Positions 35,476 through 47,999 of a DNA stretch of 64,000 nt are shown here, piece after piece. The position numbers and the translations under genes are program-made. The notes below the pieces were generated by a model, which was not told the DNA's origin, ran no database searches, and worked only from the letters and a program-made list of their open reading frames with translations. The DNA is taken from assembly GCA_029204225.1 (NCBI GenBank), contig CM055100.1, forward strand, positions 30,828,149 through 30,892,148, given 5' to 3'. This DNA comes from Diphasiastrum complanatum. Taxonomy: Eukaryota; Streptophyta; Lycopodiopsida; Lycopodiales; Lycopodiaceae. Positions within the stretch are counted from its first letter, which is position 1, and each line of letters starts with the position of its first letter.

Positions 35476-37100
35476 CAGGTACTAGCTGGATGTCTTGAAA
35501 TAGGTTTTGCTTTACGGTGTGGACACCCAACTACAATATTGAAGCTTCAAGCAATTAACATACCAAGGTGCATACTATGAACCACTAACACAAAACACTC
35601 ACATAGAGACCTCAAGTTTGTTCAATAGAAATGACAATTCTCATTCAATACGACAACATATTTTGCATCTTGTTTATGTAAGATTTTTACTTACTTTATT
35701 GATCAACTCTATCTAATAAAACTCAATCCACTACTAGAATTTTTTTTTTCCTCTGCTTGTACTTTAATCTACCCCACTAGTTGATCTAACTTTGTTGTAT
35801 CCGTTACTTCTATTACTACTTGTAGTTATTTTGCATATAAAGTACTTTTCGCGAGTCATGACTAGTCTTTATATGGTCACTTGAATTAATGACCTTGAAT
35901 TGAAAGTCAATTAAATAATGTTTCAAATTCTCCAACATCATTTTTGGCATTTTTCACAAATTTCTCTCTCTTTAAGCTCTCTCATTCAACATCACAATAT
36001 TTATAGTAATCTTGTGCCAAATAATAATACTCTGTGTTTGAAATATATTTTCAAGTTGAGAATAACGTGGATGATTTGGGTGGCAAGGAGTCGTGCCCTT
36101 TTCTCTAATGCATGATATTCTCTTACATGTTTGCCTATCATTGGTATGCCAAAACTTATATATAATATATATGTCTTATGCTAGGTTGTTAAGACTTCGA
36201 GTGAACTACACTATTACTATTATTTATTTTTGAATTTTGGCAATTTTTGGTCTATTTCGAGTTTCACTATATATTATAGTTTACTTTGAAACAACTAATA
36301 AAAATAAATCTAGTCTTTGGTACATATTAGACCTCTCTTTAGTTGTCAAAATAAGGCTACATTTGGCCTTACCCTCACATCACATCACTTGATGGTGTCA
36401 ACATTTGGTGGTTGTGATTACTACATCATCTGCGAGAGTAGACCACACTGGTGCTTGGGAAACCTCTTTTGAGTTATCCTAAAAAATCATGCATTTTTTA
36501 AAGCTTCTCGATTTTTTGAAGACTATTACTCATAGAAAGGTATATATGCTTATATAAAAAATTGCCAAAGTTTTTATACATATCAGTTTTTGAGAAATTA
36601 TGCCAATTTCATTCCTATAATTTGCCAGTTTTTTTCTAGAGCACTGGATTACAGTTACTACCACCCTAAGTCACCATGCTAGTGGTTGATTTAATGTGTT
36701 GAGTACTTTAATCATGCCTTAACTACCATAATTTGAGTACTTTTAGAAGACATTCTTTACTCAACCTTTGTCTAGAAGGTTCTCCAAATTGGAAAACTTT
36801 TTGTTTGGAAGATATATGCAAATGTGCCAAGTATATTACCATTAGGAAATATCTTCAATTTCACATACTACACTATAAATGCAACTAATTTTCTCTTAAA
36901 ATGAGAGCAAAGAAGAGACAAAACATTGATTTAGATGAAAAAATCAAAGACAAATTTCAGGATAGGCGCTCATCCTTTGATTTCTTAATGCTCATAAAGA
37001 TGAATTCAAGCTTGATCAAATAGTAGGATGTGCTCAAGATGCGATCCCATCTCCTATCTTGCCCGATTATTCAAAAAAATATTTCCTACAATGTGACTAT
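35476..37100. other. Intergenic region upstream of IMPDH
   Basis: AT-rich, no recognisable coding sequence or repeat with a partner in this window. Confidence 0.55.
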
Positions 37101-37104
37101 GAAA

Positions 37105-37260
37105 CTATTAAAAATCCCCCGCCCCCGGCCCCATTTCATCATGGAGTAGTTCATAGACCTCCTTAGGCCAAAAAGGCTAAACCCTCCTCTCCTTACTTTT
37201 CCTTCTTTCCTTCTTCTTCGTCTTCTTCTGTATGTGTGTTTTATTTAGGTGCTGCCTGCG
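37105..37260 (+). promoter_or_regulatory. Putative core promoter/5' UTR of IMPDH
   Basis: A GC-rich patch CCCCCGCCCCCGGCCCC (about 37106-37122) is followed by a pyrimidine-rich stretch of C/T with TTCTTC words (37185-37230), like the Y patch near plant transcription starts and in 5' UTRs. No convincing TATA box is seen at the proper distance. The mapped start site is unknown. Confidence 0.5.
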
Positions 37261-40200
37261 ATGGCGATCGCTGAGAATGGCTCATCTTTCTTGGACGACG
37301 ATCGCGATGGCTTACCAGCGGAGAAACTGTTCTCAAAGGGATACTCTTACACGTACGACGACCTCATATTCCATCCTGGATACATTGATTTTGCCACTGA
37401 TTCTGTTGATCTTTCCACCAATCTTACGAAGCACATTCGCCTCACAACCCCCTGCATTTCGTCGCCTATGGACACCGTCACAGAGGCGCAAATGGCAGCT
37501 GCAATGGCTTCTGTTGGAGGCGTAGGCTTCATCCATTACAATAATCTTGCAACAGAGCAAGCAGAGCTTGTCAGGAAGGCCAAAAACCAGAGAGTAGGGT
37601 TTGTGGCTGATCCAGTTTGCATGAAGCCTTCAGATTTGGTTGCAAAAATAGACATCCTGAAGCCTAATAGAGGTTTCTCATCTGTCTTGGTGACAGAAGA
37701 TGGAGGGGTGGGTTCTAAATTGCTGGGAGTTGTGACAAGTAGAGATGTGGATTTTGTGACAAATAGGCTGACAGAACTAGGGGAGGTGATGACCACTGAT
37801 TTGATCACTGCTCCGGCTATCTCAAGCTTTGAGGAAGCATCCAAAAGACTAATTAAGAGTAAGAAGAGCTTGCTTCCTTTGGTGACTAACAATGGGGAGC
37901 TTGCAGGTCTTTTGTGCCGAACTGATCTGAAAAGGATGAGTTCAAACCCTTCCCTTGGTGCGCCCTCGCTAGATCACAACGGCCGGCTTCTGGTGGGAGC
38001 TGCTATTGGTACCAGAGATACGGATAAGGAGAGATTAGAGCTTTTGGTGAAAGCTGGAGTGAATGTGGTAATATTGGATAGTTCTCAGGGAGACTCTATA
38101 TATCAGAAGGAAATGTTGGCTTACATCAAAAGAGCATATCCAGAGTTGGATGTAGTGGCTGGGAATGTGGTGACCATGCGACAGGCCCGTCATTTGATTG
38201 ATGCAGGTGCTGATGCATTGCGCGTAGGGATGGGCTCAGGTTCTATTTGCACCACTCAGGAGGTCTGTGCTGTTGGAAGAGGTCAAGTGAGTCTCTCTCT
38301 CTCTCTCTCTCTCAAACACACACACACACACACGCATGTATTATATTTCAACTTTTCTACCATTTTTGCAAAGACTGACTCGTTCCTCCCTGCCCACCAG
38401 AAAAGAACAAGAGAGGCATTTAGATAGATTTGAATTGTCGGTAGAACTTTTGTGAGATTTTGGAATCCCTTTCTGCAACTGTTTTCCTAGTCACAGTTTC
38501 GAAATTCATATACTATTTGGAGCACCTTCTGTCAATGTGTTCAACCGGGTGGTTGGTAGACGGATTCATGTGGCAGAGTCCAATTTCATCAATGCGGAGC
38601 TTGTGTTGTGAAAGTGACAAGGCCACAGATTGCAACCATAGATCCCAGTTGATTCAAATGAAGCAGATTTGAACATATTGTACGAAATTTTCAAAGATTA
38701 GATCAAGCTTCGAAATAAATAACTGAAAAAGAAACCGAGTTATTTTGTCTTTCACTAGGAAATTGAAATTTTTTTCTGGACACCAGAGAACCAAAGTTTA
38801 CTGATGTATGTTTATGCTTACAAGTTTGTTCCGAGTTAGAATGCACATGACTCTATTGGCTAGTAGCTACAATTTAAAACATAGTGTACAATGTGAACCT
38901 ATATGGCGGATAATGAATTGAAGATTGTGGGGTACCATCCTAGACGCACCATTGATATATCCTATATGATCCATGCCAGTATGCTACCAACTCTCAATTA
39001 TGAAGATTAAATGAGCAAATACATTTCAAACGTAAATTCTAAAATCAACATTCAACAGATTCTGGGATACTTACATTTGATGTCAAACTTCTAGATAAAA
39101 AAAAAAACCTAAAATTTGTGTAGCCAATGGCTTGTGAGTCAAATAGCAATTATAATCATAGTTCCAAGCTATATACATCTTTATCATAAATAGATCCATC
39201 TTCATTCATGATAGGTCCAAGGATAATGGATTGCACATTTTCATACAAGCTAGAAAAGATACGAAATCAGAACTACACGGTTCTCCCTCTAACCTACGAC
39301 TACAAGCTGATGTCCCGTTATATGGCCTCTCTCTGACTTGCCTGTGAGATCATTAATCCATAGCAGCCAGCTTACTATATCGCAGGAACAATACCAGGTG
39401 ATTTCCATCCCATCACCTCAAAATTTTCCTCATTCTTCAATTGTATGTGTAGCTGATGTTGCTTCTATTGGGCTGAGTTCTCACGGTTGTCCACCTGAAT
39501 GTCAGTCTCACTGTCCGGCAACAGTCTCTTGACCAGAAACATACATTAGCCAATTACTACATTTCCAGCCTGACAAATGCTCAAATATTGATGGTTTTAA
39601 CATTGAGCAGCTGTTGAAAAAGAAACAACTTGTAAAGCGTCAGGTTCTTATCGATTAAATGTAGACTAGCCTTTCCTGAGCAGATCAATGTATAAGTTGG
39701 TCTTCCTTTAGCAGTTTATAGCTGCTCCCGCAGCACACTACAAAGAAGTTTGAGGAGCGGGAGTAAAAGAGGCATGATCCACCTTAAAATGACCTGTGAT
39801 GCCTTTTCAACTCTCCTAAATAGAGAGCTTCCTCATGCGATAGCAATTTCACCTACCTAATACGTTGCTTGGTAGGACCTATTGGGTCTTTGGGCTCCAA
39901 TATCCATTATAGTAAGGATCAATTGCTACTCTGCGTTCGTTGGATTGGCCCCAAATAGCCCAAGTCTTAGCAATCAATCCTTTTGGAAATGATCAATAGA
40001 GATTTAGTGTTTTTCATTAAGAGTTCCAATTTCCCATAGGTTATTACCAAGTGTACAGTGGGATTGATGAGATAAAACAGAAATACGCGATTCCTTTATG
40101 TTGAAATCTCAAAACATCTAGTGATATAATTTGTCAATTGACATGACATTGAAATATCTGATGATAAAATAGGTGAATTGAAAGGTCTCAAGTCACTTCT

Positions 40201-40979
40201 GTGACATAAGCTTAAAGCATTCTATTGTGCTTTAGTTTATACTATATAGTCAGAGAGAGAGTTAGTATTTAGATGTTAGTACTTTCAATTTAGAGCTTAG
40301 GTTTTAGGATTAGTTTCTAATTTGAAGTTTGAAGTTAATACTATTACTTCGTTGATACTAGATAGCTATTAGCTATGCCGAGACAACGGGATCCTTTATG
40401 GGCTTGAACCTCTTGTTATTTATGCTTTTACTTTAAAGACTAAAGTTTAAACTTTTGACTCTTGAATTGTAATTTATAACTTTACTATTTATAAGTTCTG
40501 GAGGTTCTTGGATGTCTGAGACTGTGATGTGCTGCGTGCATTGTAATTTGTGCATGTGTCATGAGTCATGAGTCAACTTTGAAGTATTCAAGTATGTACT
40601 TACTACTATCATCTATGGACTATCTTTTATGTACTATAGCTAATAAGTTACGATGAATCGTAGTTCATTTAAATTGTAATTTGTAACCACTTTAGCAATC
40701 CAAAATGAATGATTTTTGCTATTTCCCAAAGCTAAAAGTTCAATGAGACTCCCAATGTCTTCATGAAACATTGTGTCCCACTGCCAAAAATATCACCATG
40801 TGTGCTACATTATGAATCATCACTGTCTCTCTCATCATTTATGAATCACCCCCCCCCCCCAACCCAAACCACCCTCAAGACTTACAAATGTCAAATGACA
40901 AACACATAGCTCAAGCCTCAAACACTCCCTCTCCCTCACACACAAAAACTCTCCCTCTCCTCACACATGCGCTTGCGCG

Positions 40980-41013
<34 letters not shown>

Positions 41014-43721
41014 TCTGGGCTCTTCTCTATCGCGCAAAAGCTCTCTCTCTTTGTCACCTCTTGGGACCGTGCGGAAAAGGAAAAAAAATTCGATTTTTTT
41101 CCCAGTCGTTTCGAACGTTAGTTCCCGTTTTGAACGTCCCGTTTCAAATGTGTTTCTGCATACGAAACGTGTTTCGAGGAAACAATGGTGGGACAACAGT
41201 TCATTGAAGGATATTAGTGTTCTGTTTTGACCCGAAGACACACGATGAAGTTAGAGTTGGCTCATATGGAAATGATGCTTGTCGACTTCAACAACTCTGG
41301 GCTGTCTTTGAGATGAATTTTTCTGTTTATTTGTATGATTTCTTTCACTTTTATTTAGAAGAATCAGAAACAAGAACGTGCATCAGAAGCTCGCCTTGTT
41401 ATTTTGAAAGTTTTAAGATTAGTTGTCAGTTTTGCATGGCTGCTGCGTGCTGCCTTCAAGTCACTGAGGATTTGCACTTCATGTGACTTTGCTAACTTTG
41501 TTATCACCAACATGCAGGCTACTGCTGTTTATCAAACATCTCTATTAGCGAATAGTTTGGGCGTACCAGTGATAGCTGATGGTGGTATCTCCAATTCGGG
41601 ACACATTGTAAAAGCTTTGAATCTAGGTGCTTCCACAGTTATGACGGGTAGTTTTTTGGCTGGGACTGAAGAAGCTCCTGGAGACTACTTCTACCAGGTT
41701 TTTTTTTTAATTTAATGCTTTCAAGGAAATGCAAGAACATGTTTAGATCTTAGCAGTATAGTTCAATTCAATTTTTGTCGTGTTTGATAGTTTAATTTTT
41801 TGCATCTCTGAAGTCATGTAGCTGGATTGACATTTCCCCAATCACATCAAGCATGTTGGCCAATCCAGGTTATCTAATGTTTCCAGGTTGGGGATGAGTT
41901 ATCACTGTTTGACTCTGATGTGGTTCAAGTAGGATTAAAATTATGTTGATATGTGTTGCGGCGCATGAGCCTTTATTAGCCTTGCATGTGCTCATTCACT
42001 AGTGTACAACTTGCGCATATCTATGGTTGGGCGGTTGAGGGTTACATCATTATTTACTCAATGCATTATTGCAAAGAGACTCATGGTGTTATGTGAATTG
42101 TTTTGGGTTGGATTGTTACAACTCCCAATCATCTCTTTAATCTGAGTAAGGAAATTTTCAATGCTATCAGTCAACTTAACTCTTAGTATTCATTTTGTAA
42201 GTGAGTGAATCTTAGTGTTTTGAGGTGGGAAATGTTTCGATCTTTATGTAACTGATGGGAAGAAACTCTGGCTACATATTGACATGCATTTATGTTTAGG
42301 GTTTAGAGAGAGGGGGAGAACTTCAATGTTGGAGAGCTCTAAACCAAGTGAGAGATCCATCATACATTGCAGAAGGAACAGAGGGAGAAACTCTGAGCAG
42401 CTATCTGCCATTTCGAAGATTGTGAAGAGCATACTTACAATGATTCTCATTTTGAAGAATTTCAAACCTTTTGGAATTTCTTTGGATTCAAATCTTTGTT
42501 TCACTCCTACCTGGAATTTGAGATGTGTTTAGATAAATTTTCAAACATAACATGTCATGTGATAGTTTTTGGAAGTTGAAGAATTGCGAGAGGTAACTTA
42601 AAGGGCTCCTACGGCAATCTTTGTTAAAACTTATTATCCTTGCTATTTTTCACATGAATTTTATTTCTATCAATTGATGGCCTGATTCGAGTCTTCCAAA
42701 TTATTATTCTTAAAGTCTAAATCAATTTGAATCTAGTTGTACCTGTTATGAAGAGAGATACCGTTTTGCAGGATTTGTCTTTTCATGTTTTAGACACTGG
42801 AATGATCTGTTTTAGATGATTTTTTTCCCGTGATTCTCAGAGTGTGTTAAATGTTTCTTATTTTTTTTCATGCCATGTTTTAATCTGTTATTCTTATTAT
42901 GTGGCTTGCATGCTAACTAGTATTTCAGAGAGTGTTTATTGGACAACGTTAATGTAGTTAAATGTCGACGATAGACCCTTGTGCTTATCAATTTCTTTCA
43001 TTCCTTGTTTTCAGGATGGCCTCCACCTCAAGAAGTACAGAGGGATGGGATCTTTAGAAGCTATGGCTAAGGGAAGTGATTCTAGGTATCTTGGCGATAA
43101 ATCACGCTTGAAAATTGCTCAAGGTGTCTCTGGAGCTGTTGCCGATAAAGGCTCTGTATTCAAGCTTATTCCCTACACGATGCATGCTGTCAGGCAGGGA
43201 TTTCAAGATCTTGGAGTCCATTCAATATATGCGGCCCATGGGAACCGTGCTCTCAGGCTCGAGGTTTGCTGTTGTGTTGTTTTTGGTCTCTTATTTGAAA
43301 GGTTAACAAACTTATTGTACTTGAAAGGACTGAATCACTATGCAGTAAACCATTGAAGTGTAAATGCCAAATTAGCAAAAGTTTGGCTTTAGCAGAAATG
43401 ATGATAATTTCTATGCTAGTGTAGTTGTTTCATGTACAGATATGCTCTACATTTTTGGCATTCAATTGAATGTATTAATTTGCATAAACTTGTTAAGTCC
43501 ATGTCAAGGTCATTTTGAATACTGTATCTCTTCGAGAAGCATAGGTGGATATTTTGCAGCTTCATCTTAAATTTGAGGCTTCTCTGAAAGGACAAAATAG
43601 GATTGAGAACAGTCCATTTGTTCTTATGGAGTCAAAAATTTGGATGCAGGTTCGTACAGGTGCAGCTCAAGTGGAGGGTGGTATCCATGGTCTAGTCTCT
43701 TATGAAAAGAAGCGATTTTGA
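37261..43721 (+). CDS. IMPDH: Inosine-5'-monophosphate dehydrogenase, four exons
   Basis: Oxidises IMP to XMP with NAD+, the committed step of guanine nucleotide synthesis, probably cytosolic (no targeting peptide seen). Exons: 37261-38286, 41518-41697, 43015-43263 and 43650-43721. All introns are GT-AG and fall between whole codons, giving 508 residues, close to known plant IMPDHs. The N-terminus has [17 protein letters not shown]. The barrel carries SSPMDTV and [16 protein letters not shown] pair lies at about residues 125-225 ([23 protein letters not shown]). The catalytic loop [10 protein letters not shown] and AVGRGQ end exon 1. Exon 2 has [18 protein letters not shown], exon 3 the flap [12 protein letters not shown] and SRYLGD, and exon 4 ends in LVSYEKKRF. 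The ATG at 37261 is chosen because the frame upstream lacks another ATG. No internal stops, so likely functional. Confidence 0.97.
38292..38333. repeat. (TC)n(AC)n microsatellite just inside the IMPDH intron 1 donor
   Basis: The TC repeat begins five bases after the exon 1 end, directly at the 5' splice site, and passes into an AC repeat. The tract is of a length likely to vary between individuals. Confidence 0.95.
40849..41013. repeat. Poly-C run and (GC)n(AC)n tract in intron 1
   Basis: A C run near 40849-40860 is followed by pure GC (40974-40989) passing into AC (to about 41012). Alternating purine-pyrimidine of this kind can form Z-DNA. Confidence 0.93.
41698..43014 (+). other. IMPDH intron 2
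   Basis: Donor GTTTTTTTTT after TACCAG, acceptor TTGTTTTCAG before GATGGCC. Protein continuity (DYFYQ then [10 protein letters not shown]) supports it. The short frame at 42284-42532 is intronic and not recognised. Confidence 0.9.
43264..43649 (+). other. IMPDH intron 3
   Basis: Donor GTTTGC after CTCGAG, acceptor TGGATGCAG before GTTCGTACAGG. Continuity of ALRLE with [11 protein letters not shown] supports the join. Confidence 0.9.
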
Positions 43722-43841
43722 CTCTTCAACTTTCTTCATGCTATGTTGTAGTAGCAGTATTTTGAGAGAATTTATCTGGACACCATTCTGTAATTGGATG
43801 GAGTTTCCATGACTGGATGCATATTACAAATTCATAATTGA

Positions 43842-43847
43842 AATAAA
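43842..43847 (+). terminator. Likely polyadenylation signal of IMPDH
   Basis: AATAAA lies about 120 bases after the stop codon, a normal distance for plant 3' UTRs. The cleavage site is not determined. Confidence 0.6.
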
Positions 43848-43859
43848 GAAGTTTATTCT

Positions 43860-46141
43860 GACACTTCTGGAATACTCAGTTTCACCTGCATCCAATGAAC
43901 AGGTTAATAGTTGTTTTCTATATGTTAAATTTATGATGCATTGTAGATAAATTGGTATCAGTTATTTGTAAGGCATAAAGCTAGGAGTGTCTTTTTACCA
44001 GTTTTTGTTCCCAATATCACAAACAATGTGTCCTAATGATCTAGAGTCTTCACTGAGACTTATACGCTTGGGTGAAAATTGTGCAAAGAAAGGAATCTTG
44101 TCGTTCTAAGCTATATGTGTTCTAGTCACGTGAAAAGTGAAAGTAACTTGCTGGTTTGTTAGTGACAATCCAGCTGCTTCGTGGAGGTCCCCATCAAGTT
44201 CTTTACAGTTTTCTCTCACTTGGGTGATTTTGTTACATTCTTTTAGATAAAAACACTTACTTTAAAATGCCCATGAAAGAGAAAACTCATCCAGGATGAG
44301 TAGGGTTCTTATTGTTCATCTCAATGCTTATTTTTCTGGCAAGAGGTGTGCCACCTGAAACTTTTGCAGAAAGACATCGAGGTGGTCTTGCACATAGACT
44401 TGCGAGAAAGATAAGTCTCTTAACATCTTTTAATACCAAAAGATATGTAAGACCACTGAATACATCCAAGTATCAAAAGGTAATGGAAATTTCACTCCTG
44501 GCTCCTCTTTTGCTACTAAGCAGCTCTGAGAACTTCTGATTGTTGAACTTTCAGCCATTTGCTATAACAGCTAGCTGTATCTAATATAAAAGTAAATACA
44601 TAACAAAAGAAGTGCACATGCAAACCTTTTCTGGCAGTCCAGAATGCTAATTTCACTTGATCAATCGGTTTGTACTGGGTTTGATGCAGACTTGATGGAG
44701 ATCAAATATCTGTATGTCCTAGTTATCTTCTTTCAAGGTGAAAGTTCCTTCTCCTTCGAGATGGAGTAATAGCCAATTTTAACCTTGTGAACCAAAGTCT
44801 GCCACAAGGGATTGAGACCATGCTACCTAAGGCTACAGTAATATGCTTATCCGGAGCAGGTGTCAGGACATTGTGAGTTGAAAGGACTCACTAGGATAGT
44901 ATTGAAAGACTACGCTGTCCTGCCTCTGAGACCCAAAGGCCCTGAACTTCGAATGACCAATTTCCATTACACTTTTACCTTAAAAAATCCGTTACAGGAA
45001 ACGCTGAGGATACGTTGGAAGTGCATATTGTTCAATCTATTTGAATGGATAGAACTCTCTTCACATATCTCATCAAAATGCGAGCAAGCCCATATAATAT
45101 GGACCATAATTGGAGCACCTAATTTCTTCCATCATACTCCCTGTTGACCTGTACTGAAATTCACAAAGTATTACATATATTGTTAAATGCAAAAGAGACA
45201 AGCCGTGACCATGCAGAATATCCCTTTTGAAGGCATTAGATAGACTTGTTTGGTGACCGTTGCTACTGGCGTCTCATTGGACATGTGCAAAATGGAATGC
45301 CTTGCCCTTTTGCTAAGGGGACGTTTGCTAGTTTGGATTCTGGGTTGTAGAGGCTGACCTCTTGACCTTTCATGGTCTCTCATCATGGCATTCTTCATTG
45401 GAAAGACCAAGGGGTCTTGACTAATTCATTGTGACAATTGATACTGCATATTGTTAGAGATTGATGGTCTCGACCTTCTGACATTTTCGATGATTTTGTG
45501 AAGATTTTGCATTCAGGGAAGGATCCCAAGTCATCATTGTTATAGTTTAGTAGAGGAAGGTATTGTTGGTTGGCAGGTTCAAGGAAATGGTGGCGAAGCA
45601 AGGATTGTGGGCAATAGTGCACATTTACACTTTTGCTAGTGCCTGCTCATTCATATAAATTTTGAAGTTAGGAGCTTAAGTACAAATGTGCAAGAAAGCC
45701 ATGGCTCGTCTTGTACACAATTGACTTAGATTTATTACTAGACTCAGCATTACAAGATTTTGAACTTTTAGTAGTTTTAATTTGTCAAGGCTCTAATATA
45801 GACATATGGTTGCAACTTTTGAAGCAAGGCAAAAAATTCCCATATGTTATTTAACAAAAATTTTGTTGTACAAAAATCAACAGTCTATGAGGAACCTCCA
45901 AAATGTAGTCCTAAGTTGCTAAAACAATGAAACCATGATTGAAGAAGACTCGTAGAATAGTAGCAGGAAGGCGCTGGACAGGGGCAGCAGGGACAACGAT
46001 TACCAAGAGGGCAGTTGGTGCGCTGGGTAGGGGCAGCCCAACGATTAGAAGATGGGACAGGGTGTGAGGAAGGTAGAACAAGGGTAGGGGCAGCGATGGA
46101 GGATTTGCCAAAAGATAACAAGAGAGGAGAGGAGCAGCAGC

Positions 46142-46144
<3 letters not shown>
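43860..46144. other. Intergenic region downstream of IMPDH, no gene recognised
   Basis: Only short open frames without motifs (for example 44312-44539 and 44860-45147). No transposon signature was found. Confidence 0.5.

Positions 46145-46189
<45 letters not shown>
46145..46189. repeat. (GA)n microsatellite
   Basis: About 45 bases of pure GA repeat. Open frames across it are artefacts. Confidence 0.96.
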
Positions 46190-46190
<1 letters not shown>

Positions 46191-46383
46191 CTTATATCTT
46201 TTCCATGCCAAAAGGCATATAAGACTAGAAAATAGATGTCAAATGTGGTATCAATGGGAGCGTATGAAACATCTTCGAAACAATAACGAAAAAACAATGA
46301 GATTCTAATTATCATAAAAATTGAGTTGAAATGAATGAGACCTATAGATAGCTGCTACTAAATGTCAAAAAAGTAAGATAAGG

Positions 46384-46815
46384 TATAGCATGATCATCAT
46401 GACCTGCTGATGCTGTAGAAGGATGTGATACGAGTCACGACATGGTATCGAGTGGTTCATAGTCTCTGATCTCTGTGAATATATGTGTCGTTGTTGTCAT
46501 CATCGTCATTAGACTCTGAATTATGTCGTGGTCTTCTCCTAGAGAAGAAGGAAGTAATCTGGAGCTGATAACTAGAGTGACTCTGCCAAGCTATCTTACA
46601 CATATCCCATCATAGTAAGAGCATTTCTTGTACCATAAGTGCAACATATTGATGATTCTCATATTCTATGAGTGATAGTAGGATAGTGGACATGTTGCAA
46701 AACAGATAGTAGTATCTCCCTCTAATCTTGTAGTAGATAGGGTACCTGAAGATAAATTGCTCCTTAGACTCCACCTCACTTAAAGAACATAACTAACAAA
46801 TCTGCTCTCCTCTCG
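46384..46815 (-). repeat. Dispersed repeat, inverted copy of 32806-33310
   Basis: Reverse complement of the repeat described at 32.8 kb, with insertions in each copy. The acidic-coding GATGATGACAACAACGAC stretch is present here too. On its right, in the minus-sense upstream direction, lies a tRNA-like promoter segment that the other copy lacks. Confidence 0.75.
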
Positions 46816-46839
46816 GAAATTGTTAGAAATCCATAAATT

Positions 46840-46912
46840 AGACTAGGATTCAAACCCAAGACCTCTCTCATACTAGATGGGATGCTCTACCAGTGGATTG
46901 ATATTCCAACAC
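46840..46912 (-). repeat. tRNA-like segment with A and B boxes (SINE head candidate)
   Basis: On the minus strand TGGTAGAGCA (46892-46883, A box) is followed 35 bases later by GGTTTGAATCC (46857-46847, B box), the RNA polymerase III internal promoter of tRNAs and tRNA-derived SINEs. Flanking sequence does not fold as a full tRNA with an acceptor stem, so a SINE head or an old tRNA pseudogene is more likely than a working tRNA. Confidence 0.55.
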
Positions 46913-46989
46913 CCTCCCTCAAGCTACACTCGGTTACTGTCCTAGTTGTCACTTGCCCCACAACTTGGGCCACCTAACCATGGCTTTGA

Positions 46990-47215
46990 CACCATGAACT
47001 GTTAGGTCTAACTTGCAAACCTTGTCTTCTTGTCCTTCTACTATTATGTATCCCTCTGGTTGCTGCATGTAGATTTCCTCCTCTAGAAATCCATTCAAGA
47101 ATGCACTCTTCACATCCATTTGTTGAATATCCCATCCAAACTGAGTTGCCAATGACAAAATCGTCCTCATAGTAGTTAACTTAGCGACTGGTGCAAAAGT
47201 TTCTTCAGTTCCCCC
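46990..47215 (-). pseudogene. Copia reverse transcriptase scrap
   Basis: Minus-strand TEETFAPVAKLTTMRTILSL, then QMDVKSAFLNGFLEEEIYM, QQPEGY and KVCKLD, the first third of a copia RT. Sequence after VCKLD changes to unrelated DNA. About 75 codons survive. Confidence 0.9.
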
Positions 47216-47999
47216 CTACTCTCTCTGATCACTACAGCCAGATCTGTTCACCATCGTTGTAGCCACCTCAATGTCCACATTCCTGCTTTCTCCCTAGCTG
47301 CTCCTCCCTCAACCAGTTATCTAACTCCTACAGCTCCAAATTTTAATTTGGAGGCTCAAGAACTCAAAAGCTTTTCTACACTCTTTCCTCTCAAATTTCT
47401 CTCTCCATCTCTCTTCCTTTTTACCGTCTATTTCACCACAAACTTAACTTGCTTACTTCTCCATACTCGACCTTCCAAAGATCAAGGACTTTCGATGATG
47501 ATGATCCTATAGCCAAATTTGGAAATTAGAGATAAAAAGGACACATAATGAAGCAATATCAAGCATTGAGTGTGTTACATGATTCTGCTCCTACTTGTAT
47601 AGCAACTGTCTACCTATAGAATTAGTATATGATGGCATCTATAGATTAAAGCCTTCACTTTACCAAAAACATCAACTTCATGAATTGGCTTGTTAGAAAA
47701 GGTAAAGACTGGAGATGAAAATGCTACAAAAGAGAGGACAGGTACACATGTTATTGTTGGCTTAAAATCACATGCACAGCAAAGAGAATAAAGCAAAAAG
47801 AACAAAAGTAACTTATCTAATAAGCATTATATTCATGATTCCAAAATGCTCTATTCCTTTCATGTCGTGATGAAGATTGATTTTTCATTCCGAAATTATG
47901 TGCATCAGAAAAGAAACATATAAATGAGACAAATGTTGCATGTGTTAGGTAGTGGATGTCATTTCGCATTTTTATCTATATATTTTTATAATGGCAAAG
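47216..47999. other. Stretch without recognised feature
   Basis: No coding motif. Pyrimidine-rich near 47385-47430. Confidence 0.5.

Larger units (their letters stand above)
38287..41517 (+). other. IMPDH intron 1 (3.2 kb)
   Basis: Donor GTGAGT directly after GGTCAA, acceptor CATGCAG before GCTACTGCTG. The amino-acid sequence is continuous across the junction (AVGRGQ then ATAVYQTS), which fixes the sites. It contains low-complexity tracts but no recognisable transposon coding sequence. Short open frames inside, such as those near 38460 and 41217, are intronic. Confidence 0.93.

Noticed and set aside
41217-41715. Separate open frames upstream of IMPDH exon 2
   Set aside because: They cross the intron 1 acceptor. 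Only the part from 41518 continues the IMPDH protein.
46840-46912. A functional tRNA gene
   Set aside because: A and B boxes are present, but no acceptor stem pairing or clear anticodon arm could be drawn.
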